A stretch of DNA of 64,000 nucleotides from contig JAXLST010000008.1 of the NCBI GenBank assembly GCA_046330435.1, positions 186,001 through 250,000 on the forward strand, read 5' to 3'. The notes under the pieces were generated by a model. The model made no database searches, had not been told where the DNA came from, and was given only the letters and a program-made list of their open reading frames with translations. Made by a program: the position numbers and the translations under genes. The stretch comes from Ga0077560 sp046330435 (GTDB lineage: Bacteria > Actinomycetota > Thermoleophilia > Miltoncostaeales > Miltoncostaeaceae). Every line of letters begins with the position of its first letter. Position 1 is the stretch's first letter. Below are positions 1 through 7,696 of the stretch, piece by piece.

Positions 1-444
1 GCGCTGGCCGCGCAGAACGTCTCCTCCCCCACCGCCTCGCCGTCGGCGGGCACGCCCCAGTCCGCGCCCACCTACGCCCCCACGGGTGGCGGCGGCGGGA
101 ACGCGGCGGCCGTGTCGATCGCCATGCAGTACCTCGGGGTCCCGTACGTGTGGGGCGGCGCCTCGCCGTCCGGCTTCGACTGCTCCGGCCTGGCGTCCTA
201 CGTGTACGCGCAGCTCGGCAAGAGCGTGCCGCACTACACGGGCGCGATCTGGGCGGCGTTCCCGAAGGTCGCCCCCGGCGACCTGCAGCCGGGCGACCTG
301 GTGTTCTTCCACCAGGACCTGGGCCACATGGGCATCTACATCGGCGGCGGCCAGTTCATCCACGCCCCCCACACCGGGGACGTGGTGAAGATCAGCAGCC
401 TCGCCGAGCGCGGCGGCGACTTCGTGGGGGCCGTCCGCCCGTAG
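1..444 (+). CDS. NlpC/P60 family peptidoglycan hydrolase, C-terminal part
   Basis: The gene enters from the left edge, so the start and any N-terminal domains are missing. The visible 147 residues begin with a low-complexity Ser/Pro/Gly linker (about 35 residues), followed by a complete NlpC/P60 catalytic domain. The nucleophile motif is FDCSGLASYVY, the catalytic His is in HMGIYIG, and a further polar site is at FIHAPH. Enzymes of this family cleave D-Glu-diamino-acid bonds in wall peptides outside the cell. All catalytic positions appear intact, unlike the paralogue 1.4 kb downstream. Function is confident; the full architecture is unknown. Confidence 0.9.
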   Translation, partial: ALAAQNVSSPTASPSAGTPQSAPTYAPTGGGGGNAAAVSIAMQYLGVPYVWGGASPSGFDCSGLASYVYAQLGKSVPHYTGAIWAAFPKVAPGDLQPGDLVFFHQDLGHMGIYIGGGQFIHAPHTGDVVKISSLAERGGDFVGAVRP

Positions 445-445
445 G

Positions 446-799
446 TCAGTGCGGCGGGCCCGGCACGCCGGGCGCCCGCGGCAGGTCCTCGGCGGACGTC
501 GCCAGGCGCGCCGTCCCCGCGGTGGCCGCCACGTCGTCCCGCAGGTCGTCCGGGACGTTGAGCAGGTAGACGGCGACGTCCCCGGCGGCGCCCGACAGCG
601 CCGCGGCACAGGCGAGGGCGGCCGCGGGGTCGCCGCGGAAGTCGACGGCCACGATCTGCGGCTCCACGGCCGCCACCCGGCCGGCGATGCCGTCCGCCGC
701 CTGCGGGACCGGCACGGTCGTCCACCCAAGGCCGGCCAGGAACAGCCCGACCGCGTCACGGACGTCGCCCGGCGGGGCGACCAGCATCGCCAACGGCAT
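446..799 (-). CDS. Small receiver-like protein of unknown function
   Basis: A 117-residue protein with alternating hydrophobic strands and helices that resembles half of a response-regulator receiver fold. The segment QIVAVDFRGD would place an Asp at the end of a central strand, but the usual acidic pair near the N terminus and the conserved Lys near the C terminus are not evident. It lies tail-to-tail with the NlpC/P60 gene (1 nt gap) and just downstream of the DMT transporter, with which it is probably co-transcribed. No specific function can be assigned; codon usage is like that of its neighbours. Confidence 0.55.
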   Translation of the reverse strand: MPLAMLVAPPGDVRDAVGLFLAGLGWTTVPVPQAADGIAGRVAAVEPQIVAVDFRGDPAAALACAAALSGAAGDVAVYLLNVPDDLRDDVAATAGTARLATSAEDLPRAPGVPGPPH

Positions 800-808
800 G
801 GCCCCAGC

Positions 809-1720
809 CTACCCGGGCCGCCGGGCCCGAAGCCGCCCGGACCCCACCGCCACGCCCAGCAGCACGACCGCGCCGCCCACCGGCTCGTGCCAGCTCATGC
901 CCTCGCCCAGGAACACCAGCCCGGCGAGCACGGCGAACAGGGGGATGACGTAGGTGACGGTGCTGGACACCGTCGCGCCCGCCGCCTCGACGATCCGGAA
1001 GTTCAGGGCGAACGCGATCCCGGAGCCGAACACCCCCAGGCACAGCATCGCCGCGACGACGTCGCCGGTCACCGGCCCGCCGCCACCCCACGCGAACGGC
1101 AGCACGGGCACCAGCAGCAGCGTCGCCAGCCCGATCTGCCCCGTCGCGAGGCCCACGGGGCTTCCGGTGCCCGCGACGGTGCGCTGGGCGTACGGGTACG
1201 CGAAGCCGTAGCAGGCGACCGCCCCCAGGCACGCCAGCATCCCCCGCCACTGGCCGGACCCCACGCCGTCCCACACGCCGAGCACCACCAGCACCCCCGC
1301 GAAGCCCAGCGCCAGCCCCGCCAGCCGGTGGCGGCTCGCCGGCTCGTCGCGGAAGACCGCCAGGGTGAACGCGATCGTCGCGAGCGGGGTCGCCGCGTTG
1401 ATGATCCCGGCGAGCACCGACGAGACGTGGGTCTCCCCGTAGGCGAACAGCAGGAACGGCAGGGAGTTCCCGAGGCCGCCGATCAGCGCGAGGTCCCACC
1501 ACGTGCGCCGGCCCCGCGGCATGGGGGTGCGCGTCACGGCGGCGATCGCCGCCAGCGCGAGGGCGCCAAGCGCCAGGCGCCAGAAGGCCACCTCCACGGC
1601 CGACAGACCGCGCAGCCCCACCTTCATGAACCAGAACGAGCAGCCCCAGATCGCCGCCAGCGCGACGAACCACGCCTGCCACGGCACGGCCCCCGGTCCC
1701 CGTCGTCCCCCCACCCCCAC
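809..1720 (-). CDS. EamA/DMT-family transporter
   Basis: About 300 residues with ten predicted membrane segments in two halves, typical of the drug/metabolite transporter superfamily. The first helix begins WQAWFVALAAIWGCSFWFMK and an EamA-type second half begins near ACLGAVACYGFAYPYAQ. Substrates of this family (amino acids, nucleosides, other metabolites) cannot be predicted. A GTG at 1720 is chosen. The frame stays open to a TTG at 1777, but that start lies inside the paired palindromic repeat and would add a Pro/Arg-rich leader; GTGs at 1714 and 1687 are also possible. It is divergent from the gene at 1883. Confidence 0.85.
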   Translation of the reverse strand: MGVGGRRGPGAVPWQAWFVALAAIWGCSFWFMKVGLRGLSAVEVAFWRLALGALALAAIAAVTRTPMPRGRRTWWDLALIGGLGNSLPFLLFAYGETHVSSVLAGIINAATPLATIAFTLAVFRDEPASRHRLAGLALGFAGVLVVLGVWDGVGSGQWRGMLACLGAVACYGFAYPYAQRTVAGTGSPVGLATGQIGLATLLLVPVLPFAWGGGGPVTGDVVAAMLCLGVFGSGIAFALNFRIVEAAGATVSSTVTYVIPLFAVLAGLVFLGEGMSWHEPVGGAVVLLGVAVGSGRLRARRPG

Positions 1721-1771
1721 AGCATGCCGGGCCGGGGCCCCGCGCACCGGCGGCGCCGGCCGGCGCGGGAT

Positions 1772-1803
1772 GGCCAATTGGCACCGCTGGTGGCCAATTG
1801 GCC
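1772..1803. repeat. Paired CCAATTGG palindrome element, copy 1
   Basis: Two GGCCAATTGG boxes whose AATT centres are 20 bp apart, separated by 16 bp of GC-rich sequence. It sits between the divergent DMT transporter and NlpC/P60 genes. Six further copies with identical spacing occur in this window, all in non-coding DNA. Confidence 0.85.
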
Positions 1804-1882
1804 ACCGGGGCGGCCACCGCCCGGCGAGCCCCCCGGAACCGGCCGCTCAAGTGGAGGGCGTGAACGGGCGATTCAGTCAGGG

Positions 1883-3268
1883 ATGGCAGGACGCCGTCAT
1901 GTCTCCCCGCGGCTGGTGGCCGCGCTCAGCGCCGCACTGGTGGCCCTCCCGGCCGTCACCGCGGGAACGCTGGCGGCTGCACCGGGGGCCGGGACGGACC
2001 TCTCGGAGCCCACGGCCCGGGTCGACGCCGCGAAAGCGCGCGTGGATGCCGTGCGCGCCGAGCTGGAGGCCGCGTCCGCCGAGCTCGCGGCGGTGCGGGC
2101 GAACATCTACCGGGCGACCGACCCGGCGGAGCGCGAGGCCCTCTCACAGGAGGAGCGCGAGCTCCAGGACAAGAAGGACGCCCTGCTGGCGCGCCTGGAT
2201 GCCGAGGAGGCGATCCTGCGGCGCATCGCCGCGGAGGATCCGCCGCGGGACGCCCCCGGCGGTTCCGGGGTGTCCGGCGGATCCGAGACGGCGGGCGAAC
2301 CCGCCACGTCGCCCATCGTCGTGCTCCCCGGGCTGGGCACGTCCGCGACGGACACCGGCGTCGCCGCCCAGCCGGCCGTCGCGCAGCCCGCGTCGGTCGT
2401 GACCGCGGCGGCCACCGGGCCCGTGCCGGCCGGCGCGGACGGCGCCGCCCGCCTGGACGCGTACCTGTCGGCCAAGGGAAGCCCGCTCGCCGGCCTGGGC
2501 GCCGTGTTCGTGAACGAGTCCCAGGCGGTCGGCCTGGACCCCCGCATGCTGGTCGCGGTCAGCGGCGCGGAGACCTCGTTCGGCACCTACGGCCCGTCGC
2601 AGGTCATCCACAACCCGTTCGGCCTCGGGCCGGGCATGCGCTTCGCGTCGTGGGCCGACGCCATCCACCGCGCCGCGCAGAACCTGGGCGGCCACCTGTA
2701 CCTCGCCGACGGACGCGTCACGATCGCCGCGATCCAGCAGCGGTGGGCGCCCGAGGGGGCGCTCAACGACCCGACGGGCCTCAACAGCAACTGGACCCGG
2801 AACGTGAGCCGGTACTTCGCGGAGCTGGGCGGCGACCCGTCCGCATCGGTCTTCCCCAACGTCCCGGCGGTGAACCTGCTCGCGGCGCCCGTGCTGCCCA
2901 CGGTGGGCACCGCCGGCCCCGCGGCCGCGCAGGACGCCCTGGGCCTGCTGGGCACGCCGCACCCCGCGGACCGCCGCGGCGGGCTCGACGCCGCCGCCCT
3001 GGTGCAGGTCGTCTACGCCCGCAACGGCATCACGCTCCCCGCGACCGCCGCCGGCCAGGCCCAGCGCGGGACGCCGGTGGAACCCACCGGGCTGCGGCCC
3101 GGCGACGCGGTGTTCTTCAGCACGCCGGACGGCGTGATCCGCCACGTGGGGCTGTACCTCGGTGACGGCCAGTTCGTGCACGCGCCCGGCCCGGGCGACA
3201 CCGTCGGGATCTCCTCCCTGTACGAGGCCCAGTGGGCGCAGGCGTACGCCGGCGCCCGGCGCTACTGA
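1883..3268 (+). CDS. Secreted coiled-coil, muramidase-like and inactive NlpC/P60 protein
   Basis: 461 residues. The ATG at 1883 gives a signal peptide (Arg-rich start, then LVAALSAALVALPAVTAGTLA). Residues about 40-110 form an Ala/Glu-rich coiled coil with DPAEREALSQEERELQDK, then comes a Pro/Ser/Gly linker. Residues about 185-320 look like a lysozyme/glucosaminidase-type fold (LVAVSGAETSFGTYGPSQ, with a candidate catalytic Glu in SGAETSFG). The C-terminal 110 residues match an NlpC/P60 domain (LRPGDAVFFSTPDGVIRHVG, FVHAPGPGD). The nucleophile motif DCSG is replaced by DAAA (Asp369, Ala370), so the peptidase domain is probably a wall-binding or regulatory module. It is followed 32 nt later by lgt. 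Confidence 0.85.
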   Translation: MAGRRHVSPRLVAALSAALVALPAVTAGTLAAAPGAGTDLSEPTARVDAAKARVDAVRAELEAASAELAAVRANIYRATDPAEREALSQEERELQDKKDALLARLDAEEAILRRIAAEDPPRDAPGGSGVSGGSETAGEPATSPIVVLPGLGTSATDTGVAAQPAVAQPASVVTAAATGPVPAGADGAARLDAYLSAKGSPLAGLGAVFVNESQAVGLDPRMLVAVSGAETSFGTYGPSQVIHNPFGLGPGMRFASWADAIHRAAQNLGGHLYLADGRVTIAAIQQRWAPEGALNDPTGLNSNWTRNVSRYFAELGGDPSASVFPNVPAVNLLAAPVLPTVGTAGPAAAQDALGLLGTPHPADRRGGLDAAALVQVVYARNGITLPATAAGQAQRGTPVEPTGLRPGDAVFFSTPDGVIRHVGLYLGDGQFVHAPGPGDTVGISSLYEAQWAQAYAGARRY

Positions 3269-3300
3269 CGGACGGGCCCGGCACGCGGTAGCGTTCCCGC

Positions 3301-4035
3301 GTGCTCCCCGAGCTGCTCTCCGTCGGCCCGTTCACGCTGTACTCGTTCGGGGCGATGATGGCCATCGCGCTGGTGGTCCCCTGGTGGTTCCTCCGGGAGG
3401 ACCTGCGCGACCGCGGGATCGACCCCGCGAGCGCCTTCTGGCTCATGTTCGGGGCCGGCGTCGGCGGCATCGGCGGCGCCAAGGTCTGGTACGTCCTGGA
3501 CAACCCCGGCGAGCCGCTGCTGTCGGGGAGCGGGCTCACCTGGTACGGCGGCCTCATCGGCGGGGTCGCCGGGGTCCTCCTGGCGGCGGTCTACCTGAAG
3601 CTGCCGTTCGGTGAGATCGCGAACGCCGCGGCCGCGCCCCTGGCGATCGGCTACGGCATCGGCCGCATCGGCTGCCAGCTCGCCGGCGACGGGGACTACG
3701 GGTCGCCCACCGGCCTGCCGTGGGGCATGAGCTACCCGGACGGCACCGTGCCGACCGACGAGATCGTCCACCCCACGCCCCTGTACGAGACGGCGAGCAT
3801 GGTGGTGCTGTTCTGGCTGCTGTGGCGTCTGCGGGGCCGCGTCACGGCGCCGTGGGCCCTGTTCGGCATCTACTGCGTCCTGGCGGGCCTCGAGCGGTTC
3901 CTCATCGAGTTCATCCGCCGCAACTCCGAGGTCGCCGCCGGCCTCACCGCCGCGCAGCTGGTGTCGGTGGGCCTGGTCGCGCTCGGCGCCGTCCTGTACT
4001 TCACGGCGAAGCCCGCCGCGCCGGCCCGCCGCTAG
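3301..4035 (+). CDS. lgt: Prolipoprotein diacylglyceryl transferase
   Basis: 244 residues with a GTG start, a normal length for Lgt. The enzyme moves diacylglyceryl from phosphatidylglycerol to the lipobox Cys of prelipoproteins in the cytoplasmic membrane. Signatures seen are the Lgt box around YGIGRIGCQLAGDGDYG, the HPTPLYE loop, and the C-terminal FLIEFIRRNSE segment, all among about seven hydrophobic helices. The gene follows the secreted wall protein on the same strand and ends convergently with the adenosyltransferase gene, overlapping it by 4 nt. Confidence 0.95.
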   Translation: MLPELLSVGPFTLYSFGAMMAIALVVPWWFLREDLRDRGIDPASAFWLMFGAGVGGIGGAKVWYVLDNPGEPLLSGSGLTWYGGLIGGVAGVLLAAVYLKLPFGEIANAAAAPLAIGYGIGRIGCQLAGDGDYGSPTGLPWGMSYPDGTVPTDEIVHPTPLYETASMVVLFWLLWRLRGRVTAPWALFGIYCVLAGLERFLIEFIRRNSEVAAGLTAAQLVSVGLVALGAVLYFTAKPAAPARR

Positions 4036-4604
4036 TCCCGGCCGGCCCCCGGGCGCCACAGCACGTCGCCGCCCTCGCCGGCGTTGCACGTGCGGGCGAC
4101 GATGAACAGCAGGTCCGACAGGCGGTTGAGGTACGCGACGACCTCGGGGTTCACCGCGTCGACGTCGGACAGGGCCACCACCGCGCGCTCCGCGCGCCGG
4201 CACACCGCGCGCGCCAGGTGCAGGGCCGCCGCCGCCGCGGTCCCGCCCGGCAGGATGAAGCTGGTGAGCGGCTCCAGGGCGTCGTTCGCCAGGTCGCACC
4301 AGCCCTCCAGGCGGGCCACCTGGTCGGGCGTGACCCGCAGCGGCGGGCGGCCGCCGGGCTCCGTGCCCTCGGGGACGCTGAGGTCCGCTCCGACGTCGAA
4401 CAGGTCGTTCTGGACCAGCGCCATCCAGGCGTCCACCGCCTCCGGGAGGCCGGTGGCCCGGGCCACGCCGATCGCGCTGTTGGCCTCGTCGACGTCCCCG
4501 AACGCCTCGATGCGCAGGTTCGTCTTGCGCACCCGGCTCATGTCGCCCAGGTGCGTGTCGCCGGCGTCGCCGAGGCGGGTGTAGATGCGTGTGAGGCGGA
4601 CCAT
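4032..4604 (-). CDS. Cob(I)alamin adenosyltransferase, PduO type
   Basis: 190 residues. PduO-type ATP:cob(I)alamin adenosyltransferases make coenzyme B12 from reduced cobalamin and ATP. Seen are the N-terminal ATP loop IYTRLGDAGDTHLGD, the trimer-interface motif AFGDVDEANSAIG, and the conserved C-terminal helices with ARAVCRRAERAVVAL and YLNRLSDLLFIVAR. It overlaps the lgt stop by 4 nt on the other strand. No cobalamin riboswitch was seen upstream and no B12-dependent mutase gene is nearby, so the use of the cofactor must lie elsewhere. Confidence 0.92.
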   Translation of the reverse strand: MVRLTRIYTRLGDAGDTHLGDMSRVRKTNLRIEAFGDVDEANSAIGVARATGLPEAVDAWMALVQNDLFDVGADLSVPEGTEPGGRPPLRVTPDQVARLEGWCDLANDALEPLTSFILPGGTAAAAALHLARAVCRRAERAVVALSDVDAVNPEVVAYLNRLSDLLFIVARTCNAGEGGDVLWRPGAGRD

Positions 4605-4651
4605 CGCGGCAGCCTAGAGGACGGCGCGGCGGACGCCCCCGGGTACGGGGC

Positions 4652-5110
4652 CTAGTTCGGCGGCGGGGCCATGAGGTCGACCGAGACCATGATGTCCCCG
4701 TCGCACGAGCGCGCGGCCCCCACCCCGATGAGCCGGTACTTGCGGCTCATCATCGCGGTGCGGTGCGGTGCGCTGTTCCACATGGCGTCGTACGCCTGGG
4801 CGCCGGACGACCCGTAGGCGACGTTCTGGGCGACGGCCCGGCCGTTCGCCCACGCGGCCAGGTCGTCGTGCCAGATGGACCCGGAGAGGGCCATCCGGCG
4901 GGCGTGGCGGGTGGCGACCTTCGTGAGCCGGAGGTTCACGCGGAGCGCCGGGATGCCGGCGTTCTGGCGTGCTGCGGCGATGTCCTGAAGGACCTGTTGG
5001 GCGGCTGACGGGGCCGGCTCACCGCACTGGGCGGCTGCCGTCGGTGTCGCGATGACGGCCGCCCCCAGGACGAGCGCGACCATCGCCGCCGTGCGGCTTC
5101 GATAGGGCAC
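4652..5110 (-). CDS. Secreted CAP-domain (SCP/PR-1) protein
   Basis: 152 residues with a GTG start and a clear signal peptide (hydrophobic AAMVALVLGAAVIATPTAAA). The mature part is a bacterial CAP domain: LRLTKVATRHARRMALSG has the first His-type helix, IWHDDL the second His, AQNVAYG matches the E-N-V signature in altered form, and MWNSAPHRTAMMSRKYRLIG is the typical W.S..HR..M...Y..IG block. Functions of bacterial CAP proteins are mostly unknown; extracellular binding roles are likely. The usual Glu of the tetrad is replaced by Gln in AQNVAYG. Confidence 0.88.
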   Translation of the reverse strand: MPYRSRTAAMVALVLGAAVIATPTAAAQCGEPAPSAAQQVLQDIAAARQNAGIPALRVNLRLTKVATRHARRMALSGSIWHDDLAAWANGRAVAQNVAYGSSGAQAYDAMWNSAPHRTAMMSRKYRLIGVGAARSCDGDIMVSVDLMAPPPN

Positions 5111-5183
5111 GGGGGCACGATAACCGCACCCCCTCGGGTGGCAAAACCCAAGCCCGCCGGAACCTACTGTTCATGCGGATTTT

Positions 5184-6590
5184 TCACAGGTCGCCGCGCA
5201 TCGCTAGCCATTCTCGTGCGAAGCGCACCGCGGCATCCGGTGTGACTTCACGTGTGAGCTGCCGTTCCCGCAGCTCCTCGATCACCTCGGACAGCCATGG
5301 GCCCGGCCCGACCCCCACCGCGGCGGCCAGCCGGTCGCCCGGCAGGGGCGGCCGGATCGGGCCCCGGTCGAGCAGCCCGAGATGGATGCGCAGGACCTGC
5401 CGGGCCAGGTCGAGGTGGCGCGTGATCTGGATCGGGGTCGTCCGGGGGCCGTCGGTGGCGAGGCGGTCGGCGACCGACAGGACGATCTGCTCGGTGGCCG
5501 CCGGCTCGGTGGCCCGCAGGTACCGGTCGGCCTGCCGCACCGACACCGGCTGCCGGTGCACCATGAACCCCAGCCGCAGGTGGTCCCGCACCAGCGCGGC
5601 CACCTGGGCGCGCAGCCGGTTGGCGGCCCGCAGGCGGGTGAGGAGGTCCTCCGCCTCCGCCGCGCCGATGCGGTCGTGGTGGAAGAAGGTGACGCGGCCG
5701 CCGGGCTGCACCGCCCGGGTCTCGGGCTTGGCCATGTCGTGCAGGAGGGCGGCGACCACGAGCCCCTGCCCGCGGGTGAGGCCGTCCGCCAGCGGCTCCG
5801 CCAGCAGGGCCGCGAGCCGGGGCGCGTCGCCGCGGAACACCGGCCCGGGGTCGGCGGCCAGGCGGCAGGCGTGCTCCACCACCTCGAGCGTGTGCCCCAG
5901 CACGTCCTTGTGGTGGTAGTCGTTCTGCTCCATCCCGCGGGCGGCCTCCAGCTGCGGGACCAGCACCCCGAGCCCGCCCAGGTCGTCCAGCAGCTCCAGG
6001 GCGCGCCACGCGGTGGGCGACTGGGCCATCCGGAACAGCTCGTCGCGCAGGCGCTCCGGGCTCGAGCCCCACAGGGTGGGCGCCGCCTCGCGGGCCAGGC
6101 GCACCGTTGCCGGGTCGAGGGCGAAGCCGGTCTGGTCGGCGATGCGCGCCGCCCGCAGCACCCGGACCGGGTCGGCCGTGAACGCGGCGGGCCCCACGGC
6201 GCGCAGGACCCGGGCGGCGGTGTCGGCGCGGCCGCCGTGCGGGTCCACGAGCTCCGCCGGGCCGGTCACCGGCAGCGCCATGGCGTTCACCGACAGGTCG
6301 CGGCGGGACAGGTCCTCGGCCAGGTCCCCGCCCTGCAACGGGGTGATGTCGACGGTGTAGGGCAGGTCGCCGCCCAGGATGCGCCAGGCGCCGAACTCGG
6401 CCGACAACGGGAACCGGCCCGCGCCGCGGGACCGCGCGAACGTCCGGGCCATCGCCGCGGCGTCGCCGCGCACGGCCAGGTCCACGTCCGCGACCGGCCG
6501 TCCCAGCAGGGCGTCGCGCAGGCATCCGCCCACGATCCACACGCCGTCGCCCAGGCCGGCGAGCGGCGCCCGGAGGTCCTCCAGGCTCAC
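5184..6590 (-). CDS. CCA tRNA nucleotidyltransferase / poly(A) polymerase family with HD domain
   Basis: 468 residues starting with GTG at 6590, which shares GTGA with the alr stop. N-terminal class II nucleotidyltransferase head: GGCLRDALLGRPVADVDLAV carries the metal-binding D-x-D, and RRDLSVNAMALP is the RRD motif. ADPVRVLRAARIADQTGFAL is the linker seen in all such enzymes. The C-terminal half has an HD phosphohydrolase domain with LLHDMAKPETR and TFFHHDRIGA. It probably adds or repairs the tRNA 3' CCA end. The HD domain makes a full CCA-adding enzyme likely but not certain. It is the last gene of the rplM operon. Confidence 0.9.
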   Translation of the reverse strand: MSLEDLRAPLAGLGDGVWIVGGCLRDALLGRPVADVDLAVRGDAAAMARTFARSRGAGRFPLSAEFGAWRILGGDLPYTVDITPLQGGDLAEDLSRRDLSVNAMALPVTGPAELVDPHGGRADTAARVLRAVGPAAFTADPVRVLRAARIADQTGFALDPATVRLAREAAPTLWGSSPERLRDELFRMAQSPTAWRALELLDDLGGLGVLVPQLEAARGMEQNDYHHKDVLGHTLEVVEHACRLAADPGPVFRGDAPRLAALLAEPLADGLTRGQGLVVAALLHDMAKPETRAVQPGGRVTFFHHDRIGAAEAEDLLTRLRAANRLRAQVAALVRDHLRLGFMVHRQPVSVRQADRYLRATEPAATEQIVLSVADRLATDGPRTTPIQITRHLDLARQVLRIHLGLLDRGPIRPPLPGDRLAAAVGVGPGPWLSEVIEELRERQLTREVTPDAAVRFAREWLAMRGDL

Positions 6591-7696
6591 TCCACCGGGA
6601 CCCTGGGGATGCGCCGGCCCACGCCGCACACCACCTCGTAGCTGATCGTGCCGCGCAGGCCCGCCAGCTCCTCGGCGGTGATGCGCTCGTCGCCGTCGGC
6701 GCCCATCAGCACCACGGGGGCCCCGACCTCCTCGGTGCTCTCCGGGCCGAGGTCGACGGTGAGCTGGTCCATGGAGACGGTCCCCACGACGGGCACGCGC
6801 CGGCCGGCCACCAGGACGTGCGCGCGGTTGCCGAGGCACCGGGCGTAGCCGTCGGCGTACCCCACCGGCACCAGGCCGATGCGCGTGCCGCGGGCCGCCC
6901 GCCAGGTGCGCCCGTACCCCACGCTGTCGCGGGAGTGGACCGTCTTGATGCTGGCGACGGCCGACATCCAGGTCATGACCGGCCGCAGGCCGCGGGCGAC
7001 CGGGTCGTCGCCGAACGGCGAGCACCCGTACAGGGCGATGCCGCAGCGCACCATGTCGAGGCGGGCGTCGGCCTCGCGCAGGGCTGCGGCGGAGTTGGCC
7101 GCGTGCACCAGCGCGTCCGGGAACCGCTCCTTGACCTGCCGCACGGTCGAGCGGAACCGGATGAGCTGCTCGCGCATGAAGCCGGCGTTCGGCCCCTCGG
7201 TCTCGTCGGCGGTCGCGAAGTGCGTCATCACCCCGGTCACGGGGGCGCCCAGTGACGCGGCGAGCCCCGCGAGGCCCGGCACGTCGGCGGGGACGGCGCC
7301 CAGGCGGCCCATCCCCGTGTCGACCTTGATGTGGATGCCCGGCACCCCGGCGGCGACGGCGGCGCGCAGCCCAGGCTCCGCCCAGGCGGCCACCTCCGCC
7401 CGCGCGGCGGCGGCCCGCGCCCACTCCCCGCCGGTGATGGGCCCCAGCACCAGCACGGGCGCCTCCACGCCGCCCTCGCGCAGCTCCTCGGCCTCGCCGG
7501 CGGTGTGGACGCCCAGCCACGTGGCCCCGCCCTCCAGGGCGGCGCGCGCCGACGCAACGGCCCCGTGGCCGTAGCCGTCCGCCTTCACGACCGCCATGAG
7601 CCGGGCGGGGCCGGCGGCACCGGCCAACAGCCGCGCGTTGTGGCGCAGGGCCTCAAGGTCCACGCGGGCGTGGGCGCGCTCGGGGGTGGTGGTCAT
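6587..7696 (-). CDS. alr: Alanine racemase
   Basis: 369 residues; PLP-dependent interconversion of L- and D-Ala for peptidoglycan. The PLP lysine is in AVVKADGYGHG near residue 40, and the catalytic Tyr on the opposite face is in RDSVGYGRTW. Other family blocks are HIKVDTGMGRLG, MTHFATADE, VRCGIALYG and VGTVSMDQLTVDLG. The ATG at 7696 overlaps the nnr stop (ATGA) and the stop overlaps the next GTG, so three genes are translationally linked. Length and motifs are normal. Confidence 0.96.
   Translation of the reverse strand: MTTTPERAHARVDLEALRHNARLLAGAAGPARLMAVVKADGYGHGAVASARAALEGGATWLGVHTAGEAEELREGGVEAPVLVLGPITGGEWARAAAARAEVAAWAEPGLRAAVAAGVPGIHIKVDTGMGRLGAVPADVPGLAGLAASLGAPVTGVMTHFATADETEGPNAGFMREQLIRFRSTVRQVKERFPDALVHAANSAAALREADARLDMVRCGIALYGCSPFGDDPVARGLRPVMTWMSAVASIKTVHSRDSVGYGRTWRAARGTRIGLVPVGYADGYARCLGNRAHVLVAGRRVPVVGTVSMDQLTVDLGPESTEEVGAPVVLMGADGDERITAEELAGLRGTISYEVVCGVGRRIPRVPVE

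Noticed and set aside
449..1882. Long open frame on the plus strand upstream of the secreted wall protein
   Set aside because: It is antisense to the receiver-like and DMT genes; its translation is low-complexity Arg/His/Pro-rich, typical of GC-rich antisense frames.
1804..1882. ydaO (c-di-AMP) riboswitch before the NlpC/P60 gene
   Set aside because: The leader is too short and lacks the conserved cores; only the repeat and a plain leader are seen.
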